The translations under genes and the position numbers were made by a program. This document shows positions 1-9,900 of a stretch of DNA of 42,002 bases, in pieces (position 1 is the stretch's first letter; every line of letters starts with the position of its first letter). The stretch lies in the NCBI GenBank assembly GCA_016873275.1, contig VGXO01000023.1:1-42002 (forward strand), given 5' to 3'. Source of the DNA: Phycisphaerae bacterium. Its GTDB lineage: Bacteria; Planctomycetota; Phycisphaerae; Phycisphaerales; SM1A02. The notes under the pieces were generated by a model. That model was not told the origin of the DNA. It ran no database searches and saw only the letters and a program-made list of their open reading frames with translations.

Positions 1-298
1 GAGTTCCAGAGCGCACCACGTCGGGATCGCGCGTTCCGACACTCCGGAACTCCTCCTCGACCGAGCACCGCGAGGTCGGGGAGGTGGCTCGCTGGCGAAG
101 CCAGCGAGACGGAGGGGAGGTCCGATCGACGGGTTGCCACCATCGCGCAGCGCTCGCACTCGCAACCCGTCAGACCACCGCCCCTCCGTCCACTCGCTCC
201 GCGAGGAGAGAGGTGTCGCCTCCGAACGGTGGGTTGACGCGAGTTGCCTTCTTCCCGCGTCCCTCCGACGATCGCCCGCCGCCTCCCGGAGTTCCGCC
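1..298. repeat. Palindrome-rich non-coding region at the left edge
   Basis: I see no convincing gene here. The DNA is full of inverted repeats. CTCGCTGGC (88-96) and GCCAGCGAG (100-108) form a perfect 9-bp stem around a GAA loop. The 10-mer at 108-117 is complementary to 181-190, and inside it 128-137 is complementary to 162-171, giving a nested long hairpin. A further 5-bp hairpin lies at 193-205, and GAGTTCC (1-7) is complementary to 46-52. The end of the region holds the GGAG ribosome binding site of the next gene. It resembles the palindromic block at 41527-42002 in style but is not the same sequence. Confidence 0.6.
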
Positions 299-2287
<1,989 letters not shown>

Positions 2288-2315
2288 CGACGCGGGGGTC
2301 ACGGCGGTCGCGGGC

Positions 2316-2321
2316 TACCAT
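2316..2321 (+). promoter_or_regulatory. Candidate -10 box for a leaderless mntA transcript
   Basis: TACCAT ends 6 bases before the mntA ATG, so transcription would start at or next to the start codon. No Shine-Dalgarno sequence is visible. The same arrangement recurs at several genes in this window. No good -35 box is seen. Confidence 0.45.
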
Positions 2322-2327
2322 CGCGTC

Positions 2328-2618
2328 ATGACCCTCGACGACGTCCGGCACCGGATCGCCCCGATCCGCTCGCGACTGGAGGAACTCGGCGTGACGCGGA
2401 TCCGCGTCTTCGGTTCCGTCGCGCGGGACGAGGCGACTTCCGCCTCCGACGTCGACTGCCTGCTCGACTTCGACGGCGCCCCGTCGCTCTTCACCCTCGC
2501 GCGGGCGAGGTCGCTGCTGTCGGAGGCGATCGGCGTCGAGGTCGACGTCGCGACGCCGGGGATGCTCCGAGGTCCGCTGGTGAAGGCGGTCGCGCGGGAC
2601 CTTCGCGATGTCGCGTGA
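2328..2618 (+). CDS. mntA: MntA-type minimal nucleotidyltransferase (antitoxin)
   Basis: A 96-residue single-domain nucleotidyltransferase of the MNT family. The signature GSx10DxD is complete: G29-S30, then D41 and D43. In characterised MntA-HepT pairs the MNT protein transfers AMP groups from ATP to a tyrosine of the HepT ribonuclease and so silences it. The stop overlaps the next gene by 11 bases, the usual layout of this two-gene module. The start is ATG 2328, which has no ribosome binding site but a TACCAT box 6 bases upstream. It could equally be called a generic nucleotidyltransferase, but its HEPN neighbour supports the toxin-antitoxin reading. Confidence 0.85.
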   Translation: MTLDDVRHRIAPIRSRLEELGVTRIRVFGSVARDEATSASDVDCLLDFDGAPSLFTLARARSLLSEAIGVEVDVATPGMLRGPLVKAVARDLRDVA

Positions 2619-2964
2619 CGACGCGGAGTGGCTGGTCGAACTCGAAGGGTCGGCGCGGCGGATCCTGGAGATCCTCGGCGACCGTGACGTGGCGGCGATG
2701 ATCGCGACGCCCTTCCTGCTCGAGGCGATCCTCCACCACCTCGCGGTGCTCGGCGAGGCGGCGGGGAAGGTGAGCAACGACGTTCGACGCGGGATGCCCG
2801 AGCTCCCTTGGCGGGAGATGCGCGACACCAGGAACTTCGTGGTGCATGCCTACTTCCGGATCGATCCGGAGGTGATCTGGCGCACCTGCCGGCAGGACGT
2901 TCCCGCGCTGGTCCAAGCGATCGATCGGCTCCGTCGAGATGGTCGGTGGTCCGACGCGTCCTAG
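2608..2964 (+). CDS. hepT: HepT-like HEPN ribonuclease (toxin)
   Basis: A 118-residue all-helical HEPN protein (DUF86/HepT type). The catalytic RX4HXY motif is intact as RNFVVHAY, with R75, H80 and Y82. R and H make the RNase site of HepT dimers, and the tyrosine is the residue AMPylated by MntA in studied systems. Translation is coupled to mntA by an 11-base overlap (ATG 2608, mntA stop 2618). All key residues are present, so the module looks functional. The RNA target cannot be read from the sequence. Nothing around it marks a mobile element, although such modules are often mobile. Confidence 0.83.
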   Translation: MSRDDAEWLVELEGSARRILEILGDRDVAAMIATPFLLEAILHHLAVLGEAAGKVSNDVRRGMPELPWREMRDTRNFVVHAYFRIDPEVIWRTCRQDVPALVQAIDRLRRDGRWSDAS

Positions 2965-3019
2965 GTCCTGGACCAAACCTCGCCCCCTTGCCCCCGCCAC
3001 CGCCCGGACCCCCCCCGCC

Positions 3020-3499
3020 ATGCGCATCCTCCTCATGCTTGCCGTGTTCGCCGTCGGGTTCCTGCAGCCGGTGCAGGCGGGGTTCAACGCCCACGCCGCG
3101 GAGCAGACCGGCTCGCGGCTCCAGTCCTGCCTCGTCAACGGCATCGCCTACTTCGTCCTGATCCTTCCGGTGATGCTCGTGGTGCAGGCGGCGGGCGGGA
3201 AGGTGCTGCCGACCCTCGAGTCGATCAAGGCGGTGCCGTGGTGGGCGCACGCGGCGGGACTCTTCGGCGCGGCGATCGTGCTCACCCAGCTCACCGCGGC
3301 ACCGATGCTCGGCGCCGGGCTCCTCGTCGCGATCTTCGTGGCGGGTCAGGCGGTGGGCTCGATCGCCGCCGACCACTATGGCTTCCCCGGCTACCGGGTC
3401 CTCGTGACCCATCCCGAGCGGTGGATCGGTCTCGGTCTCGTGGTGATCGGGGTGATCCTGGTCGCCCGACCGTGGGCGGGATCCGCCGCCCTCGAGTGA
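3020..3499 (+). CDS. YdcZ/DUF606-like small membrane protein (DMT superfamily)
   Basis: A 159-residue integral membrane protein with about five hydrophobic helices: one at the N-terminus following MRILLMLAVFAVGF, others near residues 37-55, 70-90, 95-115 and 135-152. The motif QAGFNAHAAEQTGS after the first helix and the overall length fit the YdcZ (DUF606) family of half-size drug/metabolite-transporter proteins, thought to work as dimers. The substrate is unknown. I chose ATG 3020 because the first helix starts directly there; an in-frame upstream start at 2939 would overlap hepT and add a proline-rich, non-family extension. It may be co-transcribed with mntA-hepT (gap 55 bases), but no functional link is implied. 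Confidence 0.72.
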   Translation: MRILLMLAVFAVGFLQPVQAGFNAHAAEQTGSRLQSCLVNGIAYFVLILPVMLVVQAAGGKVLPTLESIKAVPWWAHAAGLFGAAIVLTQLTAAPMLGAGLLVAIFVAGQAVGSIAADHYGFPGYRVLVTHPERWIGLGLVVIGVILVARPWAGSAALE

Positions 3500-3596
3500 G
3501 ACCGCCCCGGGAGGCATGGGGAAGCGCCTCCGTCCGACCGGCGGGGAGCCGATCTTGGTCGATCCGTTCCTCGCCGCGGGACGGGAGCCGCCGGGC

Positions 3597-3664
3597 GGCT
3601 CATCCGACCCGACGGCTCATCCGATCCGACGGCTCATCCAACCCGACGGCTCATCCAACCCGTT
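3597..3664. repeat. Four tandem copies of a 17-bp repeat
   Basis: Four head-to-tail 17-bp units lie at 3597-3613, 3614-3630, 3631-3647 and 3648-3664. The consensus is GGCTCATCCGACCCGAC, with one or two differences in each unit. The array ends at the stop codon of the minus-strand sigma-region-4 gene, so it would form the first part of that gene's 3' untranslated region. The rest of 3500-3663 shows nothing else. Confidence 0.85.
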
Positions 3665-3903
3665 CAGGCGCTGCGGAGGCTCTCGAGCCGCGGACGACCG
3701 GCGAGCGCCGTCCGCACCCGGGCGGCGGCGGCGTCGAGGGTCCGCTGGACCTCGACCGCGGTGAGGCGGGTGACCGAGGCGATCTCCGCGACGGTCAGCT
3801 CCTCGGTGTAGCGGAGCGCGACCACCAACCGCTCGGTGCGGTCGAGTCCGGAGGCGAGATCACGAATGAGGGCGGCATCCTTGCCGTGCAACGAAGCGTG
3901 CAT
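3664..3903 (-). CDS. Small sigma-70 region 4-like DNA-binding protein
   Basis: A 79-residue protein that is almost entirely a sigma-70 region 4 helix-turn-helix: DRTERLVVALRYTEELTVAEIA and the following recognition helix around VTRLTAVEVQRTL. It has no region 2, so it cannot be a full sigma factor. It may be a degenerate sigma, a transcription modulator or a LuxR-like regulator. I placed the start at ATG 3903, which has GGGAG eight bases upstream. ATG 3969 or GTG 3984 would add a Cys/His-containing N-terminus and cannot be excluded, since a promoter-like TAGCAT sits at 4003-4008. It follows the HD-GYP gene by 150 bases on the same strand, but the intervening promoter suggests its own transcript. 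Confidence 0.62.
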   Translation of the reverse strand: MHASLHGKDAALIRDLASGLDRTERLVVALRYTEELTVAEIASVTRLTAVEVQRTLDAAAARVRTALAGRPRLESLRSA

Positions 3904-4002
3904 GGGCGACTCCCGGCGGTGACGGCATCCTGCCGTCGCCGAGGACCCGATCGTCCGCAGGTCGTCCATCCATGAACCACCCACGCGGTCGATCCGCGTC
4001 GG

Positions 4003-4008
4003 ATGCTA
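4003..4008 (-). promoter_or_regulatory. Candidate -10 box upstream of the sigma-region-4 gene
   Basis: TAGCAT on the minus strand would place the transcript start near 3996. The leader down to ATG 3903 would be about 93 bases, or much shorter if GTG 3984 or ATG 3969 is used. Confidence 0.35.
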
Positions 4009-4053
4009 CTGGCACCCCATCGCGCGGCAACTCTCCCTGACAAACCCCGACCA

Positions 4054-5247
4054 TCAGGCGGCGCGGCTCGAGCGCTCGTCGGAGCTCGATCGCCCCTGCC
4101 CGGCGCCGATGCCGGCCGCGTGCTCCGCGCGACGGAGCTCCTCGAACGCGCGGAAGTCGAGCCCAAGGAAGACCGGCACCATCTCCGGGTCGAAGTGGGT
4201 GCCGCGACCCCGCCGCAGTTCCGCGAACGCCTGCTCGTGGCTCAGCGCCACGCGATAGGGACGGTCGGAGACCATCGCGTCGTAGGCGTCTGCGATCGCG
4301 ACGATCCGGGCGAGCCGCGGGATCCGGGCGCCGCGGAGTCCCTTCGGATAGCCGAGCCCATCCCACCGCTCATGGTGATGCCGCACGGCGCCGAGCACCG
4401 ACTTCATGCCGAGCCACCCCCGCAGCAGCCGGCAGCCGATCTGCGGATGGCGGCGGACCTGGGCGTACTCCTGCCGGGTCAGCGGTCCGGGCTTCCGGAG
4501 GATCCGGCTCGGAAGCGCCACCTTGCCCACGTCGTGGACGAGCCCGGCGAGCTCCGCGCGGCGGACCTGGGTCGCCGAGAGACCCAGCGCCTCCGCGAGC
4601 ATCCGGCAGAGGAGCGACACCCGCCGCGAGTGACCGCGGTTGGTGGGATCTCGGCGGTCGATGCCGGAGACGAGCGCCACGATCGGCGCGTCGCCGGGAT
4701 CGGCAGAGTTCAGGGACGAGGTCATCGCGGTCGAGTCGGGAGTGCCGAGGAGTCCGGTCGCCTCCCGCGAACGGTCCACCAGCGACCAAAGCCGCCGGAG
4801 CATCCGGACCTGGCGATCGAGGTCGCCCTCCGCGACCAGACCCGCCCGACGCATGAGCGACTCCATCGCCCGCCGGTCCGCGCCGGCGGTCGCGCAGAGC
4901 TGGTCCATCGCCTCGCCCCGAAGGAGCGCGTCGGTGCAGGCGATCGCGGCGATCCAGCCGCCGGAGGCGACCTGAAGAGGGACCGCGACGCAACCCTCGG
5001 CGAGGGTCGCGACCTCCGGCTGCGGATGGCTGGTCCACCGCCGCGCGGCGTCCGCGAGGCGGCGGGCAAGCATGGTGCTCCGCTTGAAGAGCTCGATGCG
5101 GAGGGCGTCCGCGGCGCGGCGACCCTCGGGCCAGCGGACCTTGCCGTCCGCGCCGACGCGGACCGGCACGAGACCGACCTCGAGCAGGGTCGTCAGCGCA
5201 TCCTCGATCACCGACGGCGCGGCGCGGAACTCCACGGGCTGGTTCAT
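4054..5247 (-). CDS. HD-GYP domain protein (probable c-di-GMP phosphodiesterase)
   Basis: A 397-residue cytoplasmic protein. The C-terminal half is an HD-GYP domain: HDVGK with H238-D239, HPQIG, and the diagnostic HHHERWDGLGYPKGL, whose GYP triad marks enzymes that hydrolyse cyclic di-GMP. IADAYDAMVSDRPYR follows. Residues 1 to about 170 form a poorly conserved, probably GAF-like sensor region with a CVAVPLQ...GWIAAIAC segment. No membrane helix is seen. I prefer ATG 5247 because a purine-rich stretch precedes it; ATG 5271 is an alternative. It lies 177 bases after the TPR lipoprotein gene of the secretion operon on the same strand, so it may set c-di-GMP levels for that machine. All metal-binding residues of the family core appear intact. 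Confidence 0.85.
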   Translation of the reverse strand: MNQPVEFRAAPSVIEDALTTLLEVGLVPVRVGADGKVRWPEGRRAADALRIELFKRSTMLARRLADAARRWTSHPQPEVATLAEGCVAVPLQVASGGWIAAIACTDALLRGEAMDQLCATAGADRRAMESLMRRAGLVAEGDLDRQVRMLRRLWSLVDRSREATGLLGTPDSTAMTSSLNSADPGDAPIVALVSGIDRRDPTNRGHSRRVSLLCRMLAEALGLSATQVRRAELAGLVHDVGKVALPSRILRKPGPLTRQEYAQVRRHPQIGCRLLRGWLGMKSVLGAVRHHHERWDGLGYPKGLRGARIPRLARIVAIADAYDAMVSDRPYRVALSHEQAFAELRRGRGTHFDPEMVPVFLGLDFRAFEELRRAEHAAGIGAGQGRSSSDERSSRAA

Positions 5248-5424
5248 CTCTTCTCTGCCTCTCTGGTTCATGGTTCTCGATCGCCGCGGGAGGACTCCCT
5301 CGGCATCCTCCTCATCGGCACGGCTTCCGACCCGCTTCACGACCCGACCCGGCTCCCGCGAGGTCCGTCCGATCGGCGCTCCGCGCGAACGGCGCGACCC
5401 GCGCGGACGGACCGCGGGACCACC

Positions 5425-6618
5425 TCAGTTCGTCGCGGGTCGGCTCTCCGACACGAGCCGCTTCGCCACCGGATGATCCGGCTCGATGCGGAGCGTGCCC
5501 GCGAAGGTCCGGTAGGCATCGTCGTGTCGGCCGGCACTCCGCTGCTCGAGCCCGAGCACCAGGCGCGGCAGGGCGTCGCTCGGGTTCAGCTCGACCGCCT
5601 TGGTGAGCGCCGCGATCGCCTCCTCGTGGCGACCCTCCGTCCGGGCGAGCAGTCCCTTGAAGAACCACGCCTCCCAGCGGTCGGGCGCCAGCATCACGAT
5701 GCGGGCGATGCACTGCGACACCCGGCGGTCATCGCCGAGCTGGTGGGCGGCACCCGCGAGCTCGACCCACGCGTCGACGTCCTCCGGGAAGAGCCGGGTG
5801 ATCTCGACGAGGACGTTCCGCGACTCGCTGGTGCGACCGAGCTCCGCGAGGCAGCGCGCCTCGAGGCGGAGGAGGTCGATCGAGGGCTCGGGGGAGGCGT
5901 TCTGCAGGCGCCGGCAGCTCTCGAGGGCGCCCTTCACGTCGCCGTTCGCCTGCTGCGCCCGGCAGAGCTCCTCGAGGAGGATGCGGTCCTCCGGCTGCAG
6001 GAGCTGCGCCTTGCGGAAGCGGTCGACCGCGGTCGCGGGGTCGCCATCCATCATGGCGATCTGCCCGAGCAGCTGGTGCATCGCCGCGTTGTTCTCGAAG
6101 TAGGTGAGCTTCGGCTCGAGCAGCATCCTCGCCGCGTCGAGGCGCCCGAGGGCGACCTCGCACTCGGCCGCGGCGAGCAGGTACTGGACCTTGGTCGGAT
6201 CGGCGTCGAACGCGGCGCGGTGCGCCTCGGACGCCGCATGGTCGTCCGACCAGCGCTCGAGGACCACCGCCCGGTAGTAGTGCGCCTCGTGGCACTTCGG
6301 GTCGAGCTTGATCGCCTCGTCGAAGGCAAGCTTCGCGCCCTCGAGCCGATGCGTCTCGAGCATGATCCGACCGAGAAGGACCTGATACGCCGCCTGGTCG
6401 GGGCTCTTCGCGATCGCCCCGCCGACCTCCTTGAGTGCGCGGTCGAACTGCCCCGCGTGGAAGGACTGGAGCGCCTGCTCGTACCCCACCTTGCTGCTGA
6501 CGAGGTTCATCCGCGCGTTGGCGGCGGCGCGGTTCTCCTTGCCCTTGGGGCTCGGACCGTTGCAGCCGGCGGCGAGGAGGAGGGCGGTCGCGGCGAGGGC
6601 GGAGGCGATGAGGCGCAT
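5425..6618 (-). CDS. TPR-repeat lipoprotein of the secretion/pilus operon
   Basis: A 397-residue lipoprotein. The N-terminus is a lipoprotein signal with lipobox LAAGC (Cys about residue 19). The rest consists of roughly nine tetratricopeptide repeats, seen as recurring motifs such as AFDEAIKLDPKCHEAHYYRA and EAIAALTKAVELNPSDALPR. TPR lipoproteins of the PilF/PilW type help secretins multimerise in the outer membrane, and this gene directly follows the secretin gene (gap 47 bases). That role is inferred from position. ATG 6618 has AAGGA seven bases upstream; ATG 6633 would add five residues and is less well placed. Confidence 0.82.
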   Translation of the reverse strand: MRLIASALAATALLLAAGCNGPSPKGKENRAAANARMNLVSSKVGYEQALQSFHAGQFDRALKEVGGAIAKSPDQAAYQVLLGRIMLETHRLEGAKLAFDEAIKLDPKCHEAHYYRAVVLERWSDDHAASEAHRAAFDADPTKVQYLLAAAECEVALGRLDAARMLLEPKLTYFENNAAMHQLLGQIAMMDGDPATAVDRFRKAQLLQPEDRILLEELCRAQQANGDVKGALESCRRLQNASPEPSIDLLRLEARCLAELGRTSESRNVLVEITRLFPEDVDAWVELAGAAHQLGDDRRVSQCIARIVMLAPDRWEAWFFKGLLARTEGRHEEAIAALTKAVELNPSDALPRLVLGLEQRSAGRHDDAYRTFAGTLRIEPDHPVAKRLVSESRPATN

Positions 6619-6665
6619 CGAGGGTCCTTCCATGGCGGAGGCGCGGGCGCAGCAGGCGTGGTCGG

Positions 6666-8525
6666 TCACTCCCTCACCGAGCCGGGATCGACGGGCTCCG
6701 CGGCGAGCAGCGGGTCCTCGTCGGGCATCGCCGACTGACCGGGCGCCGGCTCCTGGCCGCGGGCGACCTCGACGTCGAGGATGCGGTCGAGCATGCTGCG
6801 GATCGGAAGATCGCTCCCCTGCTTCGCGGTGATCTCGTTGCGGAGCTTGATCATCTCCGGCTGGTTGGGGTTGATCCGGAGCGAGCTGTTGATGTGGAAG
6901 AGCGCCGTCTCGTAGTCGCCCTTCTCGTAGGCGGCGTACGCGTCCTGGTTCTGGTTGCTCGACATCAGCTCGCGGCTGAAGGGCAGCAGGCCCGCCCGGG
7001 CGCCGACCCGCACCGCGTCGACGAACTCCTGCGCCTCCTTGCTCCACGCCTCGACGAGGTGGTCGTGCACGATCGTCGGCGTGATCAGGAACATGATCTC
7101 GCGGCGGACGATCTTGTCGGCCTGACCGGAGAACGCGGCGCCGAGGATCGGGATGTCGCCGAGCCACGGCACCTGCTTGCGGCTGATCGAGGTGTCCTCC
7201 TGGAAGAGACCGCCGAGGACGAGGGTCTGACCGTCCCGCATGCGGACGTTCGTGGTGATCTCGCTGGTGCGCTCGTCGGGGATCTCCTGACCGAAGCCGC
7301 GGACGCCGGTCGAGGAGCGGAGCTTCGCCTCGGAGACGCTCGGGTAGAGCTCCATCCGGATCGACCCGTCGCTCGAGATGAACGGCCGGAAGATCAGCCG
7401 GATGCCCGTGTCGAGGAACTGCACCGTCTGGGTCGTGGAGGTCTCGGTCTGGGTCGTCGAGAGGTAGGCGATCCGCTCGCCGACGAGGACCTGCGCCCGC
7501 TGGCGGTTGAGCGCCATCACGCGGGGTCGGGCGAGCACGGTCGTGTCGCTCACCTCGTCGAGGACGCGGAGGAAGACCGCCACGTCCCCTTGGATCACGC
7601 CGACCTTCAGCCCGCCGGGACCGGTGGTGCCGCCGACGGTCGAGGTGATCGCCTCCGCCTCGTTGTTCGCGGGCACGAAGCCCTGCTCGGGATTCGTCGG
7701 CGTCGCGCCCGCGGTGTTGTTGCCCTGGAGCAGGTTGTTCACCGGGGCGAGCGGGTTGAAGTAGTTGGTGAACTCGGAGTTGAAGACGAGCGAGAAGTCG
7801 ACGCCGAAGGCGTTGTCCTCGTTGACGACCGTGGAGACGACCGTCGCCTCGACCACCACCTGCGTGGGCGGCGTGTCGAGCTCGCCGAGGAGCTTGCTGA
7901 TCGACTCGAGGTTGTCGACGTAGTCGTTGACGACCAGCATCGCCCCGTACGCCCAGCTGTCCTCGCCCGCCTCGGTGTCGTCGGGCTTGAAGCCCTTCTC
8001 GACGGCGCCGAGGAAGGAGATCTTGCCCTTCTCCGAGAGCAGCGGCTTCACGAACTCCGCCGCGTCCGCCGCGGAGAGGTACTCGAGCACGTAGCGGCGG
8101 CTCTCCCGCTGCATCGCGTTCTTCTCGAGCTCGTCGATCTCCTCGAGGGTGTAGACGTAGACGAAGTTCCCCTGCTCGAGGTAGCCGTAGCCGTTGACGT
8201 GGAGGATCGCGTCGAGCGCCTCCTGGAAGGTCACGTCGTAGAGGTTCGCCGTCACCCGGGCGGAGACCCGCTTGCTGGTGATGATGTTCTTCCGGCTCTG
8301 GAGCGAGAGCATCTGCAGGACCTGCGCAAGGTCGGTGTCCTGCACCGAGATGTCGACGGTCCCGAAGTCGTCGACGTCGACCTCGCCCGCGGATGGCGCA
8401 ATCCCGCCGCTCGGCGCCGCCTGCGTCTTCATGGGCGCGGCGGCGTCCTGGGCGAGGGTCGACGGAGGCGCGGCGAGGAGACCCGCCGCGAGCGCCGCGA
8501 GGGCGGCATGCCGGAAGTTGTCCAT
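6666..8525 (-). CDS. Secretin (GspD/PilQ family) outer-membrane channel
   Basis: A 619-residue exported protein that should form the outer-membrane ring of a type II secretion or type IV pilus machine. A signal peptide (about residues 1-26, ending STLAQ) is followed by an STN/N0-like domain (FGTVDISVQDTDLAQVLQML), an N1-like segment, and the C-terminal secretin domain, which includes ARPRVMALNRQRAQVLVGE, LVLGGLFQEDTS and VPWLGDIPILGAAFS. A TPR-like tail of about 110 residues follows, which is unusual for the family. An Asn-rich loop near the middle may form the gate or a spacer. ATG 8525 has AGGAG about nine bases upstream. The short N-domain array is more like PilQ than GspD. Neighbours are the pilin-biogenesis genes upstream and a TPR lipoprotein downstream. 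Confidence 0.9.
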   Translation of the reverse strand: MDNFRHAALAALAAGLLAAPPSTLAQDAAAPMKTQAAPSGGIAPSAGEVDVDDFGTVDISVQDTDLAQVLQMLSLQSRKNIITSKRVSARVTANLYDVTFQEALDAILHVNGYGYLEQGNFVYVYTLEEIDELEKNAMQRESRRYVLEYLSAADAAEFVKPLLSEKGKISFLGAVEKGFKPDDTEAGEDSWAYGAMLVVNDYVDNLESISKLLGELDTPPTQVVVEATVVSTVVNEDNAFGVDFSLVFNSEFTNYFNPLAPVNNLLQGNNTAGATPTNPEQGFVPANNEAEAITSTVGGTTGPGGLKVGVIQGDVAVFLRVLDEVSDTTVLARPRVMALNRQRAQVLVGERIAYLSTTQTETSTTQTVQFLDTGIRLIFRPFISSDGSIRMELYPSVSEAKLRSSTGVRGFGQEIPDERTSEITTNVRMRDGQTLVLGGLFQEDTSISRKQVPWLGDIPILGAAFSGQADKIVRREIMFLITPTIVHDHLVEAWSKEAQEFVDAVRVGARAGLLPFSRELMSSNQNQDAYAAYEKGDYETALFHINSSLRINPNQPEMIKLRNEITAKQGSDLPIRSMLDRILDVEVARGQEPAPGQSAMPDEDPLLAAEPVDPGSVRE

Positions 8526-8682
8526 GACTCGTCCGCTCCTGGTGGAACGGAGCAGCCCCTGCAGCGAGGCTCCCGCGCCGGAACTGAGGGCGTCGGTCGA
8601 TCGCGGGTCGAGATGATCGTGCACGGGTCCGCTCCGATCGGTCCGCGAGCGCGGACCGCCGGAACGACCGGACGGAACGCGA

Positions 8683-8982
8683 TCACGTGGTCTCGGGTTC
8701 CTCGGCGCGTTCCCGGTCCGACTTTGCCTCTCCCTCCGACTTGCCGGACGAGTCGGCGCACGGCGTGGACTGCTCCGACGGCGCCCGGTCCGGGAACCGC
8801 GGCGCCGCCTCGCGAGGCTCGGCGATCGCGGTGCGGGGGATGTTGGTGAGGATCCGAAGCCTCGCCCACATCAGGAGACCCATCGGCTTCAGCCAGAGCA
8901 CCGTGGCGATCGCGGCGAGCGGCACCGCCATCCTCGCGAGCCGCCCCAACTGCCGCCGCCTCGTCGTCGTGTTCGTCCTCAT
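8683..8982 (-). CDS. Small membrane protein in PilP position
   Basis: A 99-residue protein with a basic N-terminus (MRTNTTTRRRQ), one membrane helix at about residues 17-40, and a hydrophilic, charged C-terminus ending in a Glu-rich tail. Its ATG overlaps the stop of the preceding gene (ATGA), so translation is probably coupled. It stands between the PilO-like gene and the secretin, the position of PilP in type IV pilus operons, but it lacks a lipobox and is shorter than PilP. I do not recognise its family. The 157 bases between it and the secretin gene hold no gene that I can support. Confidence 0.6.
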   Translation of the reverse strand: MRTNTTTRRRQLGRLARMAVPLAAIATVLWLKPMGLLMWARLRILTNIPRTAIAEPREAAPRFPDRAPSEQSTPCADSSGKSEGEAKSDRERAEEPETT

Positions 8983-9362
8983 CGCCCTTCCTCCCTCCGC
9001 ATCGCCGCGTCGTCGAGGACCTCGGCGATGAGCCGCGGTCCGCCCTCGTCGACCGCCACCACCTCGAGCCGAAGCCCGCCGCGTCCCGCGGGCGCCTGCC
9101 GCTCGAAGGACCGGATCCACTCGAAGACCTCCGACGCCGAGCCCTCCCGCCGGACGAGGACTCCCTCCGTGCCGGCTCGCGCGAGGACGTCCTGGACCGC
9201 GACCGCCCGGCGCTCGAGGCGGGACGCCTCCAGCGACGCAGGCACTGCGACGCACGCCGCGATCGCCACGGCCGCGAGCACGCGGAGGATCGGCGACCTC
9301 CGGGATGCCTGAGGCTCGACGCCACCGCGAGCCAGGTCGTCCGACCTGACGTCCTCGCTCAT
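8979..9362 (-). CDS. PilO/GspM-like inner-membrane protein
   Basis: A 127-residue bitopic membrane protein. A short cytoplasmic N-terminus precedes one helix (about residues 24-44, ILRVLAAVAIAACVAVPASL), then a coiled region and a compact periplasmic domain. The ending LRLEVVAVDEGGPRLIAEVL is consistent with the ferredoxin-like fold of GspM/PilO. In such machines this protein pairs with PilN/GspL in the alignment complex. The identification rests on topology and gene order more than on sequence. Both ends overlap neighbours by four bases, showing tight translational coupling. Confidence 0.6.
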   Translation of the reverse strand: MSEDVRSDDLARGGVEPQASRRSPILRVLAAVAIAACVAVPASLEASRLERRAVAVQDVLARAGTEGVLVRREGSASEVFEWIRSFERQAPAGRGGLRLEVVAVDEGGPRLIAEVLDDAAMRREEGR

Positions 9363-9868
9363 GACGACCTCCCGTCCGCGAGGACCGAGGTGCCTCGCTC
9401 GCTCGTCCGCTCCGGACCTCCGAGGTCGAGGAGGAACCGCCCCGCGGATCCGCCCGGCTCCGGCAGGAAGAGTCCGTGGCGCACGCCCCCGAGGAAGCGA
9501 TGCTGGTCGAGCGCCTCGCGGAACGCCTCGAAGCGTCCGCGGGAGGTCGCGGTGCCCGCCACGCGGATCTCGAGGGACCGTCGCGGGAGCTGCCGCGCGA
9601 TCCAGCCGAGCTCGAACCGCTCGCAGCGGACCCCGTCGCCCGCGGCGGAGACGATCGTCGAGATCGCCGCGGTGAGCGGAGGGGCGGGCGCCGCGCCGTG
9701 CTCGACCATCGCCCGCTCCGACGCGTCCACGCTCGACTCGATCCGCGCGAGGCGGTCGAGCGTCGAGAGCCCGACGGCGGCGAGCATTCCCGCGACCGCC
9801 GCGATCCCGAGCGCCGACGCGGCGATCCGAGGACCGCGACCGCGCGGCGATGAGCAGCATCCGGGCAT
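9359..9868 (-). CDS. PilN/GspL-like inner-membrane protein
   Basis: A 169-residue bitopic protein with a membrane helix at about residues 13-37 and a periplasmic domain. The segment RSLEIRVAGTATSRGRFEAFREAL matches the pattern seen in PilN proteins (a beta strand ending in xGxA, then a helix). PilN links the inner-membrane alignment complex to the actin-like PilM; no pilM gene is present in this window. ATG 9868 is preceded by GGGAGG. The stop overlaps the next gene by four bases. Family assignment is by topology and context. Confidence 0.6.
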   Translation of the reverse strand: MPGCCSSPRGRGPRIAASALGIAAVAGMLAAVGLSTLDRLARIESSVDASERAMVEHGAAPAPPLTAAISTIVSAAGDGVRCERFELGWIARQLPRRSLEIRVAGTATSRGRFEAFREALDQHRFLGGVRHGLFLPEPGGSAGRFLLDLGGPERTSERGTSVLADGRSS

Positions 9869-9900
9869 CCCTGCCTCCCCTCTCCGAGCGCGTCATGGCG

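Noticed and set aside
4003-6738. Very long plus-strand open frame (over 900 codons)
   Set aside because: It runs antisense through the HD-GYP and TPR lipoprotein genes. Its translation has no family features and arises from the GC-rich codons of the real genes.
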